A stretch of DNA of 64,000 nt from Verrucosispora sioxanthis (lineage in GTDB: Bacteria; Actinomycetota; Actinomycetes; Mycobacteriales; Micromonosporaceae). Positions 42,161-50,155 of the stretch are shown piece after piece. A model generated the notes under the pieces. That model searched no databases, was not told the DNA's origin, and saw only the letters and a program-made list of their open reading frames with translations. Each line of letters opens with the position of its first letter. Position 1 is the stretch's first letter. The DNA is taken from NCBI RefSeq assembly GCF_010560025.1, contig NZ_SAIY01000006.1, forward strand, positions 124,001 through 188,000, given 5' to 3'. A program made the position numbers and the translations under genes.

Positions 42161-42898
42161 GTGGAGATCCTGCTGTTGGTGACCGCACGGGCAGGCGAAC
42201 CATCCGCAGTGCTACCGGCACTGGACCTGCTGCCGCACTCGGTTCGCACCGCACCCCGCGACGTCCGCACCCTGGTCGCCGGCCCGAGCCCGGACGCCGT
42301 GCTGGTCGACGCCCGCTCCGAACTGAGCGAGGCCCGGGCCACCTGCCGGATGCTGCACGCCACCGGGCTCGGCGTGCCGCTGGTCGCGGTGGTCACCGAG
42401 GCCGGCCTGATCGCACTGAACGCCGACTGGGGCGTCGACGACGTCATCCTCGCCTCCGCCGGCCCGGCCGAGGTGGAGGCCCGGCTGCGGCTCGCGGTCG
42501 GCAGGCTGAGCAACGCGACCGCCGGCGCCGGCGGCTCCATCCGGGCCGGCGAGCTGATGATCGATCCGGACACCTACGCGGCGAAGCTCAAGGGTCGCCC
42601 GCTCGACCTCACCTACAAGGAGTTCGAGCTGCTGAAGTTCCTCGCCCAGCACCCGGGTCGGGTGTTCACCCGCGACCAACTGCTGCGCGAGGTGTGGGGT
42701 TACGACTACTTCGGCGGCACCCGGACGGTCGACGTGCACGTGCGTCGCCTGCGCGCCAAGCTCGGCTCCGAGTACGAGTCGATGATCGGCACCGTCCGGC
42801 AGGTGGGCTACAAGTTCGTGGTGCCGTCGTCGCGGAACCTGCCGGAGACCACCGAACACACGCCGCTGCCGATGCGGGCCCTCACCATCGAAGGGTAA
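42161..42898 (+). CDS. glnR: nitrogen regulator GlnR (OmpR family)
   Basis: 245 residues. The N-terminal receiver-like domain keeps LVDAR and ADWGVDDVILASAGPAEVEARLRLA, very close to Streptomyces GlnR, and the C-terminal winged helix reads LDLTYKEFELLKFLAQHPGR, EVWGYDYFGGTRTVDVHVRR, GTVRQVGYKFVVP. GlnR controls glnA, amtB, nitrate and nitrite genes and, in actinomycetes, also some sugar ABC operons. GTG 42161 has GGAGG five bases upstream. It lies near mshD, as in M. tuberculosis Rv0818/Rv0819. No GlnR box with the consensus spacing was found in its own upstream region. Confidence 0.93.
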   Translation: MEILLLVTARAGEPSAVLPALDLLPHSVRTAPRDVRTLVAGPSPDAVLVDARSELSEARATCRMLHATGLGVPLVAVVTEAGLIALNADWGVDDVILASAGPAEVEARLRLAVGRLSNATAGAGGSIRAGELMIDPDTYAAKLKGRPLDLTYKEFELLKFLAQHPGRVFTRDQLLREVWGYDYFGGTRTVDVHVRRLRAKLGSEYESMIGTVRQVGYKFVVPSSRNLPETTEHTPLPMRALTIEG

Positions 42899-42923
42899 AA
42901 TTTCCTGTATGCCCCTTTTGGTC

Positions 42924-42935
42924 GACTCGCGAGTC
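42924..42935. promoter_or_regulatory. 12-base palindrome before the deacetylase gene
   Basis: GACTCGCGAGTC, perfectly self-complementary, 37 bases before the deacetylase GTG and 26 bases after glnR. Possible operator; could be coincidental. Confidence 0.3.
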
Positions 42936-42971
42936 ATATGGTGACTGCCAGTTGACCAGCGGGGGGCATTG

Positions 42972-43841
42972 GTGGGCGCTAACCAGGTGGGGGCGGCGCG
43001 GGCCGTCGGCATCATCACGCTCGTGGTGACAGCGGTGCTCGGCTCGGCGTTCCTGCTCGGACGGGGCCTGGTACCCGACGCGTCTCGGACCGACGCCGCC
43101 GTCACCGCGACCGGCGCCGAGCACCCCGAGTACGCGGACCAGTCCGCCCTCGACGCCGATCCGGAGCACACCCGTGCGCCGCACGCCGAGCCGGACCGGT
43201 CGCAGTCCGCCGACCCGCAGGAGCAGGATCCGACCATCGGCCCGATGGGTACCCGGGTGAGCACCGGCACCGCCGGTGTCGCGCTCACCTTCGACGACGG
43301 ACCGCACCCCGACTACACCCCCCAGGTTCTCGCGATCCTGCGGGACCACCACGTCACGGCCACCTTCTGCGTGGTCGGCAAGAACGCCCAGGCGTACCCG
43401 TGGCTCGTCGAGCAGATCGTCGCCGAGGGACACACGCTCTGCAACCACAGCTGGGACCACGACGTCGCCCTCGGCGCCCGGTCCGCCGACTGGATCCGCG
43501 CCGACCTCATGCGGACCAGCGAGGCGATCCGCGCCGCGGTGCCCGACGCGCCGATCGCCTGGTACCGACAGCCCGGCGGTGCCTGGACCTACTCGGTCGT
43601 CTCCGTCTCCCGGGACCTCGGGATGGCGCCGCTGCACTGGACGCTGGACCCGTCCGACTGGCGGGCGCCGGGCGCGAGCCGGATCGCCGCCTCCGTCATC
43701 AACGAGGCACGACCCGGCTCGATCGTCCTGCTGCACGACGCGGGCGGCGACCGTCAGGGCACCGTGAACGCGCTGTACCGGATCCTGCCCGAACTGGCCG
43801 GCAGGTTCGAGGTTCAGGCGTTGCCACCGCGCGGACTGTGA
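42972..43841 (+). CDS. polysaccharide deacetylase, NodB family
   Basis: 289 residues. One N-terminal membrane helix (VGIITLVVTAVLGSAFLLG), an acidic Ala/Glu/Asp linker (about 40-90), then a NodB domain: TFDDGPHPDYT (general base and metal Asp), HSWDHD (two metal-binding His), YRQPGGAWTY and HWTLDPSDWR, SIVLLHDAG. It is anchored outside the membrane and would remove N-acetyl groups from peptidoglycan or other GlcNAc polymers. GTG 42972 follows a GGGGGG stretch; a TTG three bases before is the alternative. Confidence 0.9.
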   Translation: MGANQVGAARAVGIITLVVTAVLGSAFLLGRGLVPDASRTDAAVTATGAEHPEYADQSALDADPEHTRAPHAEPDRSQSADPQEQDPTIGPMGTRVSTGTAGVALTFDDGPHPDYTPQVLAILRDHHVTATFCVVGKNAQAYPWLVEQIVAEGHTLCNHSWDHDVALGARSADWIRADLMRTSEAIRAAVPDAPIAWYRQPGGAWTYSVVSVSRDLGMAPLHWTLDPSDWRAPGASRIAASVINEARPGSIVLLHDAGGDRQGTVNALYRILPELAGRFEVQALPPRGL

Positions 43842-43898
43842 CGCGGGTACCCACCGTCCATCCGGGCGGCCGGCCCACCGTGCGACTACGGTGAGGCG

Positions 43899-44824
43899 AT
43901 GAGCAGCACCCAGTCGGACGTCGACCAGGTCAGCCGACTCGACCGGCTCGGTCCCGCGGAGGTCGCCGACGTGCTGGCGTTGGCCGGTGCCGCCGGCGAC
44001 GCCGACGGCGCGGACCCGATGGACGAGCACGTACTGCTGCGCCTACGCGACGAACACGCCGCGGCGATCCACCTGGTTGCCCGCTCCGTCGACGGCACGC
44101 TCACCGGGTACGCACACCTCGACACGACCGACCCGGGCAGCGGCGTCGGCGTGGACCTGGTGGTGCACCCGGCGTACCGGCGGCGGGGCACCGGACGGAC
44201 GCTGGCCCGGGGGTGCTGGCCGCCGCCACCGGGCCGCTGCGGGCGTGGGCGCACGGCGACCACCCCTCGGCCGCCGCCCTCGCCGTCGACCTCGGCTTCC
44301 ACCGCGCCCGGGTCCTCTGGCAGCTACGTCGACCGCTCGCCGCCCCGCTGTCCGAACCGCACCTGCCCGACGGGGTGACGCTGCGCGCGTTCCGCCCCGG
44401 CAGCGACGACGAGGCCTGGTTGACGCTCAACGCGCGCGCCTTCGCCGACCATCCGGAGCAGGGTCGGTGGACCGCGCAGGACCTGCGGGTACGCCTCGCC
44501 GAGCCGTGGTTCGACCCGGCCGGCTTCCTGCTCGCCGTCGAGTCGGCGACCGGCCGACTGCTCGGCTTCCACTGGACCAAGGTGCACGAGCGCACCGGCT
44601 CCGCCCGCATCGGTGAGGTGTACGTGCTCGGGGTGGAGCCCTCCGCGCACGGTGGCGGGCTGGGGCGGGCCCTGACCACGGCCGGACTGGCGTACCTGCG
44701 TGACCGACGCGGGCTTGACCGGGTGATGCTCTACGTCGACGAGTCGAACACCGGCGCGGTGGCGCTCTACGAGCGGCTTGGCTTTGCCCGCTGGTCCGCC
44801 CACGTCAACTACCAGCTCGGCTGA
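43899..44824 (+). pseudogene. mshD: mycothiol synthase MshD with a frameshift
   Basis: Last enzyme of mycothiol synthesis: acetylates Cys-GlcN-Ins with acetyl-CoA. Two GNAT domains are visible. The first ends in DLVVHPAYRRRGTGRTL; the second contains GEVYVLGVEPSAHGGGLGRA and MLYVDESNTGAVALYERLGF. Between them, at the G-run 44209-44213, the frame breaks and one added G joins it to LAAATGPLRAWAHGDHPSA. Total length after repair is about 308 residues, normal for MshD. Since mycothiol synthase is normally retained where mshA is present, a sequencing error is the likelier reading. Confidence 0.85.
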
Positions 44825-44834
44825 TCCGCCCGGG

Positions 44835-45665
44835 TCACGGCAGGTGGAACCGGGGCCGGTCGGGGTCGGACAGATCCAGCCGGGGCGTGATCGGGGTGAC
44901 CGCGTCGCGGTCCGCCGCCGCCGCTGCCACCGCGTCGAGGTCGGTGCAGGCGGCGATCTCGCGGAGGGTGACCAGGGTCGGCGGGAGCATTGTCAGCTCA
45001 CCGGCGGCGACCTGCCGCCCCGCCTCTGCGGGCCGGATCCACAGCGTGTGGTCGGCCTCGCCGGAGACGTCGCGGGTGCGCTGCCCCTCGGGCAGCAGCG
45101 CCACGAAGAAGTACGTGTCGAAGCGACGCGGCTCGAATTCCGGGGTCACCCACCGGCTCCACGGCAGCAGCAGGTCCGACCGGATGGTGAGCCCGCGCCT
45201 GGCGAGCAGGTCGGCGAAGCCGGTCCGCCGCTGCTCCAGGTCCACCCGGACGGCCTCCCAGCCGTCGCCGCTGACGTCACCGACGACCCGCGTCGCGTCC
45301 GGCCCGGCGAGCAGCACCCCCGCCTCCTCGAAGACCTCGCGGGCCGCCGCACAGACCACCGCCTGGGCCGCGCTCGGGGCCAGCCCGAGGCGCCCGCCCC
45401 AGTCCGCCGGTGTCGGGCCGGCCCAGTCCAGGTGGGTCGTGGAGTCCGAGGGGTCCACCCCACCGCCCGGGAAGGCGTACATGCCGCCGAACGCCATCGC
45501 CGCGACCCGACGGATCAGGTAGACCTCGAAGCCGGCGTCGGCCGGGCGGAGCAGCAGCACGGTGGCGGCCACCCGGGGCACCGCCGGCACCGCACCGGAG
45601 GCCCGGAACCGGCGGGCGTGCTCCACGAGCGCGGGCGGCGCCGGGAAGCCACGGTCGATCGTCAT
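44835..45665 (-). CDS. NUDIX hydrolase, NUDT19-like
   Basis: 276 residues. The Nudix signature is split: GGMYAFPGGGVDPSD, then about 40 residues later AAREVFEEAGVLLAG with the catalytic REVFEEAG. This insertion is typical of NUDT19/CoA-diphosphatase-like members. It would hydrolyse CoA-type or other nucleoside diphosphate-linked substrates to leave a phosphate. It ends ten bases after the MshD stop, convergent. Confidence 0.85.
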   Translation of the reverse strand: MTIDRGFPAPPALVEHARRFRASGAVPAVPRVAATVLLLRPADAGFEVYLIRRVAAMAFGGMYAFPGGGVDPSDSTTHLDWAGPTPADWGGRLGLAPSAAQAVVCAAAREVFEEAGVLLAGPDATRVVGDVSGDGWEAVRVDLEQRRTGFADLLARRGLTIRSDLLLPWSRWVTPEFEPRRFDTYFFVALLPEGQRTRDVSGEADHTLWIRPAEAGRQVAAGELTMLPPTLVTLREIAACTDLDAVAAAAADRDAVTPITPRLDLSDPDRPRFHLP

Positions 45666-45734
45666 GCGCCGAGACTAGTCCCGACCCGTGGATGCCCAGT
45701 ACAGCGCTCTGCTGATCTTCGGTAGCGTCGCGCC

Positions 45735-46703
45735 ATGACTCGTTGGGGCATCCTGGCCACCGGCCACATCGCCGCCCGCTTCGCCGAGGATCTCCGGCTG
45801 GTGCCGGGGGCCGAACTCGTCGCGGTCGGTTCACGCACCGCCGAGACCGCGGAACGCTTCGCGGAACGGCACGGCGTACCACGGGCGTACGCCTCCTGGG
45901 CGGAACTGGCCGCGGACGCCGACGTCGACGTGATCTACGTCGCCACCCCGCACGCCGCCCACCACGAGGCGGCCCTGACCTGCCTCACCGCCGGCAAGCC
46001 GGTGCTTGTCGAGAAGCCGATCACCCTCGACCTGGCCACCAGCACCGAACTCGTCGACACCGCCCGCGCCGCCGGGGTCTTCCTCATGGAGGCGATGTGG
46101 ATGCGGTGCAACCCGCTGATCCGGCGGGTCTGCCAGCTGATCGCCGACGGCGCAATCGGCACCCTGACCGGGGTCCGGGCCGACTTCGGCGTCGCCGGGC
46201 CGTTCCCACCCGAACACCGGATGCGCGCCCGGGCGCTGGGCGGCGGCGCGCTGCTGGATCTCGGTGTCTACCCGATCAGCCTGGCCCATCTGCTGCTGGG
46301 CCCGCCGCAGCACGTACGGTCCTGGGCGAAGCTGGGTCCGGAGGGCACGGACGAGAACACCGGCCTGGTCTTCGGCTACGACTCCGGTGCCGTGGCCACG
46401 TTGAGCTGCAGCATGGTGGGCGCCACCGGACTCACCGCCTCGATCACCGGCAGCACCGGGCGGATCGACCTACCCGAGCCGTTCTTCCGTCCCGCAGGGT
46501 TCACCCTGCACCGTGCCGACGCGGAGCCGGAGACGATCACCGAGGAACTGGTCGGCTCGGGCTACCAGCACGAGGCCATCGAGGTGCAGCGGTGCCTGGC
46601 CGAGGGACTGACCGAGAGCCCGTTGGTACCGCACTCGGCCACCCTGGAGATCATGGGCCTGTTGGACGACATCCGCGCCCAGATCGGCGTCTCCTACCTC
46701 TGA
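45735..46703 (+). CDS. Gfo/Idh/MocA family oxidoreductase
   Basis: 322 residues. NAD(P)-binding N-terminus WGILATGHIAARFAEDL and the conserved EKP motif in PVLVEKPITLD, followed by a C-terminal domain with GGGALLDLGVYPISLAHLL. These enzymes oxidise or reduce sugars, inositols or dihydrodiols; this one belongs to the dihydrodiol-dehydrogenase-like subgroup with MWMRCNPLIRRV. Substrate unknown. Terminated by the perfect hairpin at 46710. Confidence 0.9.
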   Translation: MTRWGILATGHIAARFAEDLRLVPGAELVAVGSRTAETAERFAERHGVPRAYASWAELAADADVDVIYVATPHAAHHEAALTCLTAGKPVLVEKPITLDLATSTELVDTARAAGVFLMEAMWMRCNPLIRRVCQLIADGAIGTLTGVRADFGVAGPFPPEHRMRARALGGGALLDLGVYPISLAHLLLGPPQHVRSWAKLGPEGTDENTGLVFGYDSGAVATLSCSMVGATGLTASITGSTGRIDLPEPFFRPAGFTLHRADAEPETITEELVGSGYQHEAIEVQRCLAEGLTESPLVPHSATLEIMGLLDDIRAQIGVSYL

Positions 46704-46709
46704 CGGCCG

Positions 46710-46747
46710 GTCGAAGGGCCCCTGGGCCGTCCCAGGGGCCCTTCGAC
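46710..46747. terminator. Bidirectional terminator between oxidoreductase and pit
   Basis: Perfect inverted repeat, 17-base arms containing GTCGAAGGGCCCCTGGG, four-base CCGT loop, between the two convergent stops (6 bases from each). Strong stem without a T-run. Confidence 0.9.
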
Positions 46748-46752
46748 ACAGC

Positions 46753-47757
46753 TCAGCTGAAGACCGGACGGACCAGGAAGTACATCAGGGCACCGATCGA
46801 GCCGGCCGCCGGAAAGGTCAGGATCCAAGCGCCGATGATGTTGCCGGCCACGCCCCAGCGCACCGCGGAGAGCCGCTTGGTGGCGCCGACGCCCATGATC
46901 GCCGAGGTGATCGTGTGCGTGGTCGAGATCGGGGCACCGAGCACCAGGGCGTTGAAGTAGAGCACGCCGCTGGCCACGGTCTCGGCCGCGAAGCCCTCCG
47001 GCGGGCGCAGGTCGATGATCTTCCGGCCCAGGGTCCGGATGATCCGCCAGCCACCGGCGTAGGTACCGGCCGCCAGCACCGCCGCCGAGGTCCAGAACGC
47101 CCACTCCGGGATGTAGGTGGCGTCCTCCTGGTAGCCGCCGACGAAGAGGGCGAGCACCACGATGCCGATGGTCTTGGCGGCGTCCTGCATGCCGTGGCCG
47201 ACCGACATGGCCGCCGCCGAGGCGGTCTGAGCCCAGCGGAAGCCGCGGTTGAGCTTGCCCGGATGCCCGTTCCGGAAGATCCACTGAACCGCGACCATCA
47301 CGATGTAACCGAGGATGAAACCGACCATCGGCGACAGGATCATTGGGATGATCACGCTCTCGCCGATGCCGGTCCACAGCACGGTGCCGGAGGCGGCGAC
47401 GGTCGAGCCGACCAGGCCACCGATCAGGGCGTGCGAGGACGACGAGGGCAGGCCGAAGTACCAGGTGATGAGGTTCCAGGTGATCGCGCCGATCACCCCG
47501 GCGAAGACGATGCCGAGGCTGGAGACACCGGTGGGCAACTCGACCAGGCCGCTGCCGACGGTCTTGGCCACCTCGGCGCCGAAGTGGGCGCCGATGAAGT
47601 TGCCGACCGCCGCCATGGCCAGGGCGACCCGGGGTGTCAGCGCCCGGGTGGAGATGCTTGTCGCGATCGCGTTTGCGGCGTCGTGGAAGCCGTTGGTGTA
47701 GTCGAACACCAGGGCCACCCCGATCACCGCCAGCACGGCGATGAGCTCGGGACTCAC
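46753..47757 (-). CDS. pit: inorganic phosphate transporter, PiT family
   Basis: 334 residues with about ten membrane helices. The PiT signature FDYTNGFHDAANAIATSIST is at the N-terminus (GFHDAANAIATS) and a second copy-like PSSSSHALIGGLVGS in the middle. It imports phosphate with protons or sodium at low affinity. GTG start. The DUF47/PhoU-like gene stops four bases upstream, and a PPK2 gene precedes it in the same direction. Confidence 0.93.
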   Translation of the reverse strand: MSPELIAVLAVIGVALVFDYTNGFHDAANAIATSISTRALTPRVALAMAAVGNFIGAHFGAEVAKTVGSGLVELPTGVSSLGIVFAGVIGAITWNLITWYFGLPSSSSHALIGGLVGSTVAASGTVLWTGIGESVIIPMILSPMVGFILGYIVMVAVQWIFRNGHPGKLNRGFRWAQTASAAAMSVGHGMQDAAKTIGIVVLALFVGGYQEDATYIPEWAFWTSAAVLAAGTYAGGWRIIRTLGRKIIDLRPPEGFAAETVASGVLYFNALVLGAPISTTHTITSAIMGVGATKRLSAVRWGVAGNIIGAWILTFPAAGSIGALMYFLVRPVFS

Positions 47758-47761
47758 AGGA

Positions 47762-48388
47762 TCAGGACTCCTTGACCGCGATGGTCTCGACCGTGTTGGC
47801 GACGTGCTCGAAGGCGTCGCAGGCGGCCTCCAGCTCGTCGGCGACCTCCTTCATCTTCAGCACGGTCAACGCGTCGTACTCCCCGGAGAACAGCCGTACC
47901 AGCAGCATCCGGTAGGCCTGGTCGCCGTCGTTCTCCAGCCGGTTGATCTCGATCCAGTAGTCCTCGAGATCCTTCATCGACTTCAGTCGGGGCATCGCGT
48001 CGGCGGTCAGCTTCGCCTGCTGGTCGAGCACGTGCACCAGCTCGTGCATCTCCCGGGGCAACGACGGCAGCTTGGTCAGCCCGTAGAGGTAGAGCAGGTT
48101 GCCCACCGCCTCCAGGTGATCCATCACGTCGTCCAGCAGCGAGCCGAGCCGGTAGATGTCCTCCCGGTCGAAGGGGGTGACGAAGGTGGAGTTGATCTTC
48201 TTGTACAGGTCGTGCGTGATCTGGTCGCTGTCGTGCTCCACCTCGGTGAGCCGCTCGCTCACCGACTGCACCTCGACATCGGGCAGGGCCAGCTCGTTGA
48301 GCAGCTCGGTACCCCGGACCAGATTCTGCGCGGCCCTGGTGAAGAGCTCGTAGAAAGCGCCCTCGTTGGGGCGGAAGGAAAACCTCAC
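47762..48388 (-). CDS. DUF47/PhoU-like Pit accessory protein
   Basis: 208-residue helical protein of the DUF47 (PhoU-related) family, normally paired with Pit. Visible features are LLNELALPDVEVQSVSERLT, EVEHDSDQITHDLYKKI, PFDREDIYRLGSLLDDVMDH. It is thought to regulate the transporter. GTG 48388. The coupling to pit (4-base gap) supports this. Confidence 0.92.
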   Translation of the reverse strand: MRFSFRPNEGAFYELFTRAAQNLVRGTELLNELALPDVEVQSVSERLTEVEHDSDQITHDLYKKINSTFVTPFDREDIYRLGSLLDDVMDHLEAVGNLLYLYGLTKLPSLPREMHELVHVLDQQAKLTADAMPRLKSMKDLEDYWIEINRLENDGDQAYRMLLVRLFSGEYDALTVLKMKEVADELEAACDAFEHVANTVETIAVKES

Positions 48389-48521
48389 AGCACGGACCTC
48401 GTCGTGTCGGGTGGAAGGGGTGGCGGCCGTCGCTCGGGCGCCCTGCTGAGGGGAATGCTAGGGAACCGTCAGACCGGCGATTTTTCGGCCCACCCCTGGC
48501 CAGATCGCATTCACCGCTCGT

Positions 48522-49454
48522 TCAACTTCCGTTCACCTTCACCGGCCCCGTGGTTCCCAGCAGCCGCTCCCGTTCCCGTGCGATGTCGAAGTCGGCTGGC
48601 GGATACCCCAGATCGAGAGTGTCGAACGTCTCACGCAGCAGGTGCGCCACCGCCCAGTCCCGGTACCACTTGCGGTCCGCCGGCACCACGTACCACGGCG
48701 CGACCTCGGTGCCGCACCGGGCGAGCACCTCGGCGTACGCGGCCTGGTAGTCGTCCCACCGGGACCGGGCGTCGACGTCGGACGGGTGGTACTTCCAGTG
48801 CTTCGTCGGATCGTCGAGCCGGGCCAGCAGCCGCCTAGCCTGTTCGACGTTGGAGATGTGCAGGAAGACCTTGACCACGACCACCCCGGCGTCGGTCAAC
48901 TCCCGCTCGAACTCGTCGATCTCCGCGTACCGGGGCCGCCAGAGGTCCTCCGGAGCCCGCTCCTGAACCCGGGGCACCAGCACGTCCTCGTAGTGCGAAC
49001 GGTTGAAGACCCCGAGGCTGCCCGGGGGCGGCAGGGCCCGGCGGATCCGCCACAGGAAGTGGTGCCGCAGTTCCTCCGCGGTCGGTGGGCCGAACGCCCG
49101 GATGTGCACGCCGAGCGGGTTCATCGCGCCGACCACCCGCTTGACCGTGCCGTCCTTGCCACCGCAGTCCATCGCCTGGAGCACCAGCAGCACCCGCCGC
49201 CCGACGCCCGGGTCGGCCTTCGCACCGGCGAACAGCATCTCCTGCTGGTCGGCCAGCTCCGCACCCAGCCGGGCGAGCTGCCGGCGGGCCCAGGCCTTGC
49301 GGTCCGGCCAGGTCACCTCGGGGCCGGGCAGCCCCGGGGTCGAGCGGGGGTCGATCTCGGCGAGATCCACCGGGCCACCGGGCCGCACCTGGAGCAGGTC
49401 GCGTACCGCGCCGCCGGTCGGCGCCACCACGTCAAAGTCACCGTCGTCCACCAT
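48522..49454 (-). CDS. ppk2: polyphosphate kinase 2 family protein
   Basis: 310 residues, single PPK2 domain. Walker A-type loop VLQAMDCGGKDGTVKR (about 95-110), Walker B-like VGVFNRSHYEDVLVPRV and lid region with RRPRYAEIDEFERELTDAG. PPK2 enzymes phosphorylate AMP or NDPs from polyphosphate. Its position upstream of DUF47 and pit (134-base gap) suggests a phosphate/polyphosphate module. Specificity for AMP or nucleoside diphosphate cannot be decided. Confidence 0.9.
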   Translation of the reverse strand: MVDDGDFDVVAPTGGAVRDLLQVRPGGPVDLAEIDPRSTPGLPGPEVTWPDRKAWARRQLARLGAELADQQEMLFAGAKADPGVGRRVLLVLQAMDCGGKDGTVKRVVGAMNPLGVHIRAFGPPTAEELRHHFLWRIRRALPPPGSLGVFNRSHYEDVLVPRVQERAPEDLWRPRYAEIDEFERELTDAGVVVVKVFLHISNVEQARRLLARLDDPTKHWKYHPSDVDARSRWDDYQAAYAEVLARCGTEVAPWYVVPADRKWYRDWAVAHLLRETFDTLDLGYPPADFDIARERERLLGTTGPVKVNGS

Positions 49455-49508
49455 CGGAGCATCATCACCCGTTCGCCGCCGGTCCGCCGACGGAGGTGGC
49501 CGCGGCGA

Positions 49509-50015
49509 TCAGACCACCAGCGCCAACCACTTGCGGTACGAGGTGGCGAAGGGCTCCGTGCCGTCGCCGAGTGCGCCGAACAGCCAACGTGCCGCCGCCT
49601 CGGCCGCCACCACCAGGTCGTCGGGGTACCCGAAGCGGACCCGGTGCTCGGCGAACTCGTCCTCGTCGCGCAACTCGACCAGACCGGTCTCCCGGCGCCG
49701 GACCACGTCCAGGTCGAGGTCGATCAGATGAACGGTGTCCTCGCCCTCCCAGCGGGCCGGACTGGCGATGTCGCAGTAGACCTCACTGGTGCGGGGCGGC
49801 GGGTTGAACATGCCGGTCCACCAGGCGTGGTGGGGCACCAGCAGCACGAAGGGAATCTGCTCGACCGAGGGCCGGCCGTGGTAGACCGAGCTGGTGCCGG
49901 CCGACACGCCGAGCCAGATGCCGAGGTCGTCCTCGGCCAACCGACGGGCCGGGTAGTCGCGGTGGGTGCTGCCGTCGAACTTGCGGTAGATCACCCGGAT
50001 CACGTCGCTCGGCAT
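49509..50015 (-). CDS. DUF402 domain protein
   Basis: 168 residues of the DUF402 family. The conserved HLIDLDLDVVRRRETGLVEL and DEDEFAEHRVRFGYPDDL region holds the acidic residues seen in phosphohydrolase-like members such as the FomD type. A specific reaction is not known. ATG 50015; it diverges from the helicase gene. Confidence 0.85.
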   Translation of the reverse strand: MPSDVIRVIYRKFDGSTHRDYPARRLAEDDLGIWLGVSAGTSSVYHGRPSVEQIPFVLLVPHHAWWTGMFNPPPRTSEVYCDIASPARWEGEDTVHLIDLDLDVVRRRETGLVELRDEDEFAEHRVRFGYPDDLVVAAEAAARWLFGALGDGTEPFATSYRKWLALVV

Positions 50016-50155
50016 GAGTCGCACCCTAACCGATTCCGCCCACGCGTCGCCGTCGGGAAGTTACCGGACGACCGGGCGGTGTTTCCGCTATGTGCGGCCG
50101 CAACACACGGCTGTTCGGTACCGACCACGTCCGACCCGGCGGGTACCGTGCCACG

